Origin: Planctomycetaceae bacterium
Lineage (GTDB): Bacteria > Planctomycetota > Planctomycetia > Planctomycetales > Planctomycetaceae
Assembly (NCBI GenBank): GCA_021732995.1
Contig: JAKFWA010000023.1
Location: 1 to 64,000, forward strand
Length of the DNA stretch: 64,000 nt
Direction: 5' to 3'
Position numbers and translations under genes: made by a program. Below, in pieces: positions 60,527-64,000 of the stretch. The notes under the pieces were generated by a model. That model saw only the letters and a list, made by a program, of their open reading frames with translations. It made no database searches and was not told the origin of the DNA. Each line of letters starts with the position of its first letter. Within the stretch, counting starts at the first letter, position 1.

Positions 60527-62665
60527 CTAACGCAGGTTGGCGACATCAACAATCTGGATCGCACCGCGGGCGAGTTCGAGGCCTCGGCCGCCAGCGGTGA
60601 GCAGGCGGTGGCCATTCAGCAGCGCCACGTCTGACACGGACAGGTTGCCGCAGGAGTACGTCGTCACGGCGCGGCCGTCAGCATCAATGACTTCAATCCG
60701 GTTCGCGTCACGGTGAGCGACGTACAGACGACCGTCGTTGTCGATGGTCAGTCCCGAGGCTGAGCCTTCGCCGTTCTTGTTGAACTCATCGCTCAGCTTG
60801 GACAGCACCGTGCGCGCACCGACCTTGCCGGGGGCGAGTACCTCGAACGACAGCAACTGGTTCGTCTGGCTTTCGATGGCGTACAACTTCGAGCCATCGG
60901 CCGAAATCGCGATGCCTTCCGGGTAAGCGAGCTTCTGAGCGACGACGTTCACCTGACCGTTGCGGGTCACATAATGAATCTGGCCGATCGTGTTGCGAAC
61001 GCGGGCATAGCCGGGGTCCGTGAAGTAGATGCCGCCCTCCGAATCGCTGACGAGATCATGCGGAGCTCGCAGGAAGTAACCGCCGCTCTTGGTGGCCAGC
61101 TTCTCGATGAGGTTGCCTTCAGCGTCGAGCTTCAGCACGGCACGCTGGCTGGCATCGCACACCACATGCGAACCGTCGGTCAGAATGATGTGACCACGGG
61201 GAGCACCGGTCTGTGACCAGACTTCCGCCTGACCATTCGCCGCGATGCGGGTGATCGCGGTGCGATGCGAGACATAGATGGAACCGTCATCACCGACGAC
61301 GATGTTATCCGCCGTCGCTTCGAACTGGGCGAGATCCTTTGATGTCGACCCTTTGTCTGCTGGCGTCGCGTTGGTTTGCGGAGCACCGTCCGGCAAGGGG
61401 CCGATGATGCGCGGAGCTGGTTTCGGCGCGACTGGCTTCGGAACTGGAACTTGTCGAACCGGTTCCGGCTCCGGCAGCTTCAGCGAGAACGGACGCTCGT
61501 TCTTGTTCGCTTTCGGGCCGGGGGCAATTGCCGGGAATGTAGAGTTCAACTGGCTGGCCGTCGCCGTCTTGCGTGGGTCAGATTCGCGACGCACGGCCTT
61601 CGGCTTGTTCTCGTCCACTGGCTCAAACGGGTCGGCGTCCAGTTCCTTCACGGGCTCGGCAGCCGGTTCCGGCAACGGCTTCGGTTCAGAAATCTTCGGC
61701 AAAGGCGGCAGCGCGGGCTTCGATTCCGCGGCCGGTTCTTCGACTGTGTCCTTGAAGTCTTCTTCATTCAGTTCACGAGTTGGCAGCAGCGGTGCCTTCT
61801 TGGGAGCCGGCACGGCTTCTTCTTCCGCATCGTTGGGCTGCACGGCTTCCGGCAGTGGCGGAACTTCGAGGGGCACCTTCTTCTGAACAGGCTGCGGCTG
61901 TACCTGGGGACGTTCTTCGTCGACGAAGAATTCTTCGAGGTCATCCGCTTTCACAGCCGGCTTGCGAACCGGCGCGAGAGCTGGAACGGCGGGTTCTTCG
62001 GTCGGAGTCGTCTCGATCGGCGCGTCGTCCTTTACAGACGATTCGACGGGAGCCGTGATGGCTTTCGGCTTGAAAGTCGGTTCCGGTTCATCAGCCTGAT
62101 CGAGGGTCGGGAGGCTGGGCACCTCGGCCTGCGGCACCGGGACCTTGGTCTCAACGGGTTGAGCTGTCTTCGCCTCGGGAATGCGCACCTTAATACCCGG
62201 CGCGGCGGGTTCCTCGTCCACAACCGGTTGAGGTTCTACCTCGGTCGCGGTGACTTTGGGCTCAACGTAAGCCGGCTTGGCTTCCTCTTTCGTGACGACC
62301 GGTGTTTCCACAACGGGTTCTTCAACCGGGTCGGCGGGGATTGGTGGCACATCGACGGGCTTCGGTGTGCGAGCCTTTTTCTTCGCCGCGATCTCGGCTT
62401 CGCTGTCGTCCTCTTCCGGCGGTGGCACCACCTGAGTCGTGTTCGGTACAGGCGTCAGAATGGGCGTCTTCGGTTCGCCTTTGTCTTCGGCGGGAACGAG
62501 TGGTACCGGCGCGGAAGGAGCGGGTTCAAACACCGTGCCCGATGAGTAGGAGCGACCGTGATAGACGCTCGCGCTACGGCAGCCACTGACTCCCGCGAGC
62601 AGGATTGCACCGGTTACCAACGTCCAGGACGAGTTCACATTGATCCAACGCCAAAGGTGCAACAT
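60527..62665 (-). CDS. Pro/Glu-rich lipoprotein with C-terminal NHL/SMP-30-type propeller
   Basis: A 712-residue lipoprotein (start at ATG 62665 after AGGAG; the longer frame starts at TTG). The lipobox is LLAGVSGCRS. Residues about 50-440 are low-complexity Pro/Glu/Val/Lys-rich, a long extended spacer probably crossing the periplasm. The C-terminal 260 residues are an NHL/SMP-30-like propeller with repeated units: DNIVVGDDGSIYVSHRTAIT, LVSDSEGGIYFTDPGYARVR, GIAISADGSKLYAIESQTNQ and LTIDNDGRLYVAHRDANRIE. Function unknown. The spacer's opposite strand is also open, a composition artefact. Confidence 0.82.
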   Translation of the reverse strand: MLHLWRWINVNSSWTLVTGAILLAGVSGCRSASVYHGRSYSSGTVFEPAPSAPVPLVPAEDKGEPKTPILTPVPNTTQVVPPPEEDDSEAEIAAKKKARTPKPVDVPPIPADPVEEPVVETPVVTKEEAKPAYVEPKVTATEVEPQPVVDEEPAAPGIKVRIPEAKTAQPVETKVPVPQAEVPSLPTLDQADEPEPTFKPKAITAPVESSVKDDAPIETTPTEEPAVPALAPVRKPAVKADDLEEFFVDEERPQVQPQPVQKKVPLEVPPLPEAVQPNDAEEEAVPAPKKAPLLPTRELNEEDFKDTVEEPAAESKPALPPLPKISEPKPLPEPAAEPVKELDADPFEPVDENKPKAVRRESDPRKTATASQLNSTFPAIAPGPKANKNERPFSLKLPEPEPVRQVPVPKPVAPKPAPRIIGPLPDGAPQTNATPADKGSTSKDLAQFEATADNIVVGDDGSIYVSHRTAITRIAANGQAEVWSQTGAPRGHIILTDGSHVVCDASQRAVLKLDAEGNLIEKLATKSGGYFLRAPHDLVSDSEGGIYFTDPGYARVRNTIGQIHYVTRNGQVNVVAQKLAYPEGIAISADGSKLYAIESQTNQLLSFEVLAPGKVGARTVLSKLSDEFNKNGEGSASGLTIDNDGRLYVAHRDANRIEVIDADGRAVTTYSCGNLSVSDVALLNGHRLLTAGGRGLELARGAIQIVDVANLR

Positions 62666-63434
62666 CGAGAGGCACTCCTGCAAAAAAGACAAAGGCTCAG
62701 GGATCAGTGACGACGGAATGGCCTGACTGAACCGGATTGCGGTTCAACGTCGGGAGCGTCATTCCGTTGACAGTGATCCTTGAGCCTTTGGCTAACGGGC
62801 GATCTCGGGCCCTGATCAAGAACGCTCGGTCGCGGTCAACGACCGAACTCAACAGCGAGCACTCATTGATTCGGCAACAGTCAAACGGTTTGTGCTCACG
62901 TTCAAGACGAATGCGAAACGAAGCTGTCGAGACTGGTCGGTCATAACTCGCGCACCGTCTCTGGCTGACCTAGCGGTAGCGCGCGTAATCCCTGCTGACA
63001 CGAAGGTATGCAGACTTCGGCGCATGCAGGCTCTGCGGCTCAAGCTTGTCCGGTCCGTTTGCAGCGATTGCAAAGCCCGCAGAACTCAATCGCTGCGATT
63101 GCCCGCGCCGGACGTTCCCCGCGGCGTCTTCGCTGGAGTGCTCAGCATCAGCGAGCCCGGCAGATCCGGATTATCCGGCTGGGTTCCGTTCAACGCTGCG
63201 ATGCTTAGCGCCGCCGTGGAACGTGGTGCGCGATTTCCCTCTGGCATCGCATGCGCCTGCGCGCCGGGTATACTCATACGGTGCCGCGGAAGGAGCTCTT
63301 CGACAGCGGTCAAAGGAATGACATCACAGAGCTGACGAAGTCAGAGGAGTTGGTGGAAGCGTCCGCTGAACTCACGGAGCCTGTCTGCGACATCCCGTCC
63401 GAGATCGTCGTCATTCACGAGGATGAGGAAGTCC
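62666..63434. other. Divergent intergenic region
   Basis: About 770 bp between the lipoprotein and the last gene. Apart from the hairpin at 62691-62789 nothing is clearly recognised. Frames of up to 147 codons exist but have no family character. Confidence 0.5.
62682..62789 (-). promoter_or_regulatory. Terminator-like hairpin in the lipoprotein leader
   Basis: 30-base arms at 62691-62720 and 62760-62789 pair at 26 of 30 positions. The loop holds an inner 6-bp stem TGAACC / GGTTCA. On the minus strand the hairpin is followed at once by GTCTTTTTT, then the AGGAG ribosome binding site and the lipoprotein ATG. It therefore looks like an intrinsic terminator within the 5' leader, which would act as an attenuator or end a non-coding transcript from 62790-63400. 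Confidence 0.7.
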
Positions 63435-64000
63435 GTGACTTACCGTCGATGGAGATTAGCTCGCATCCTGCTGCTGGCCGGCATTCTGGCCTGCCCGGCG
63501 GCGGCATGGTCGTTTGCTCAACCGGCACAACCTGAACCGACTCCGGCTCCCGGCGTCGAAGAAGAGGCCAAAGATCAGGACCTCAACGGGATTCGCGAGG
63601 TCTTACAGCAACTGCTCCCGCAGCCGGTTCTGCCACAGCCAAAGGTGCAGGTGCAGCCGCAAGTTCAACCCGCGGCTCCTGCCGCGCCGTTTGCGCAGCA
63701 AGTACAGGCCGATCGTGACGATCCTGCCGACAAACGCGAACTCGATGCTTATGACAAGCTGATTCCGCTTGATCCGGATCTGCAGGCTGACTGGTCGCGA
63801 GCTCAGAAACAGGCCGCCGGAGACAACTGGGGACCGGTGCTGCAGATGCTCAAACGCCTGAATGAGCGCGGCGAGGATTCACTGACGGTGCTGGAAGATG
63901 GATCGGTGACCTCGTTTCGTCGAGCGGTGCTGCGGCACCTGAGCAAAGCCCCGCGCGATGTCCGCGATACGTTTGAACGTACCTACCGCACTGACGGCGA
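63435..64000 (+). CDS. Exported protein, 5' part only, probably PQQ-like propeller type
   Basis: The reading frame is open from GTG 63435 to the window end (188 codons seen). GAGGAA lies just before the start. Signal peptide RLARILLLAGILACPAAAWS, then a Pro/Gln-rich linker, then a charged helical segment DLQADWSRAQKQAAGDNWGP. The pattern of signal, linker, short helical repeat, LTVLEDGSVTSFRRAVLRHL and a Tyr/Arg-rich stretch matches the N-terminal region of planctomycete PQQ-binding-like beta-propeller proteins, but the propeller itself lies outside the window. Not annotated as complete. Confidence 0.6.
   Translation, partial: MTYRRWRLARILLLAGILACPAAAWSFAQPAQPEPTPAPGVEEEAKDQDLNGIREVLQQLLPQPVLPQPKVQVQPQVQPAAPAAPFAQQVQADRDDPADKRELDAYDKLIPLDPDLQADWSRAQKQAAGDNWGPVLQMLKRLNERGEDSLTVLEDGSVTSFRRAVLRHLSKAPRDVRDTFERTYRTDG

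Noticed and set aside
61376-62545. 389-codon open frame opposite the Pro/Glu-rich spacer
   Set aside because: Antisense of low-complexity coding sequence; Arg/Phe/Leu-rich without family or start signal.
62691-62789. Terminal inverted repeats of an insertion sequence
   Set aside because: Arms are only 39 bases apart, no transposase, no target duplication; a hairpin fits better.
63251-63535. 94-codon open frame before the last gene
   Set aside because: Overlaps the signal peptide of the better-supported GTG-start frame; no family.
1-64000. tRNA, rRNA, CRISPR, prophage or defence island
   Set aside because: No cloverleaf-like T-arm/anticodon set, no direct-repeat array, no integrase, capsid, nuclease or restriction gene seen.

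Overview
The window is bacterial and almost certainly from Planctomycetota, class Planctomycetia. The markers are two DUF1549/DUF1553 proteins with planctomycete-type haem c motifs, a DUF1501 protein, a DUF1559 prepilin-like protein with an H-x9-DG motif, ECF sigma factor / Ser-Thr kinase gene pairs, a TPR protein ending in RNA polymerase alpha-CTD modules, and many exported proteins of unknown function. I see no rRNA, tRNA, CRISPR array, prophage or insertion sequence. The DNA is GC-rich and coding-dense throughout, with short intergenic gaps.

Layout. 1-8.3 kb is housekeeping: tdh facing a cupin-type XRE regulator, tilS, a VWA-type membrane protein, a DUF1579-like secreted protein, trpD and a Sua5-type tRNA modification enzyme. 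8.3-20.6 kb holds two large DUF1549/DUF1553 proteins and a DUF1501 protein, with a GAF-fused alpha-glucan phosphorylase, a duplicated-DUF3467 protein and a TPR/double alpha-CTD protein between them. 20.7-25.5 kb holds a UPF0126/TRIC-type channel, a sugar-phosphate isomerase-like TIM barrel protein, argJ, a TlpA-type lipoprotein and an acylphosphatase. 25.6-29.1 kb carries a PepSY transporter-like protein, a DUF1559 protein and a Cys-rich small protein, possibly linked to metal handling.

29.2-39.8 kb is the most unusual part. A sensor-kinase-like ATPase has no histidine in the H-box. Three paralogous LuxR-type regulators have receiver-like domains in which the phospho-accepting aspartate is replaced by lysine. 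These are interleaved with two translationally coupled ECF sigma / Ser-Thr kinase pairs. The kinases have an N-terminal cytoplasmic segment, a Cache-like periplasmic sensor and a C-terminal kinase domain. The arrangement suggests a duplicated regulatory module that no longer uses His-Asp phosphotransfer.

39.9-46.8 kb is a probable operon of five exported proteins: three of unknown family, two of them clear paralogues, a squalene-cyclase-repeat protein and a very large TlpA-type thioredoxin protein. 47-54 kb has an LRR protein, an FHA protein with a possible coupled leader ORF, an HTH-EIIA(Ntr) fusion, an APC permease and an abundant-looking secreted protein. 54-60.4 kb holds a Gfo/Idh/MocA oxidoreductase, a 2OG-oxygenase-like protein, an SMP-30-like propeller, a GT2 glycosyltransferase and an atypical nucleoside hydrolase. 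60.5-64 kb has a proline/glutamate-rich lipoprotein with a C-terminal propeller and a striking terminator-like hairpin in its leader. The window ends inside a secreted protein that probably belongs to the PQQ-like propeller group.
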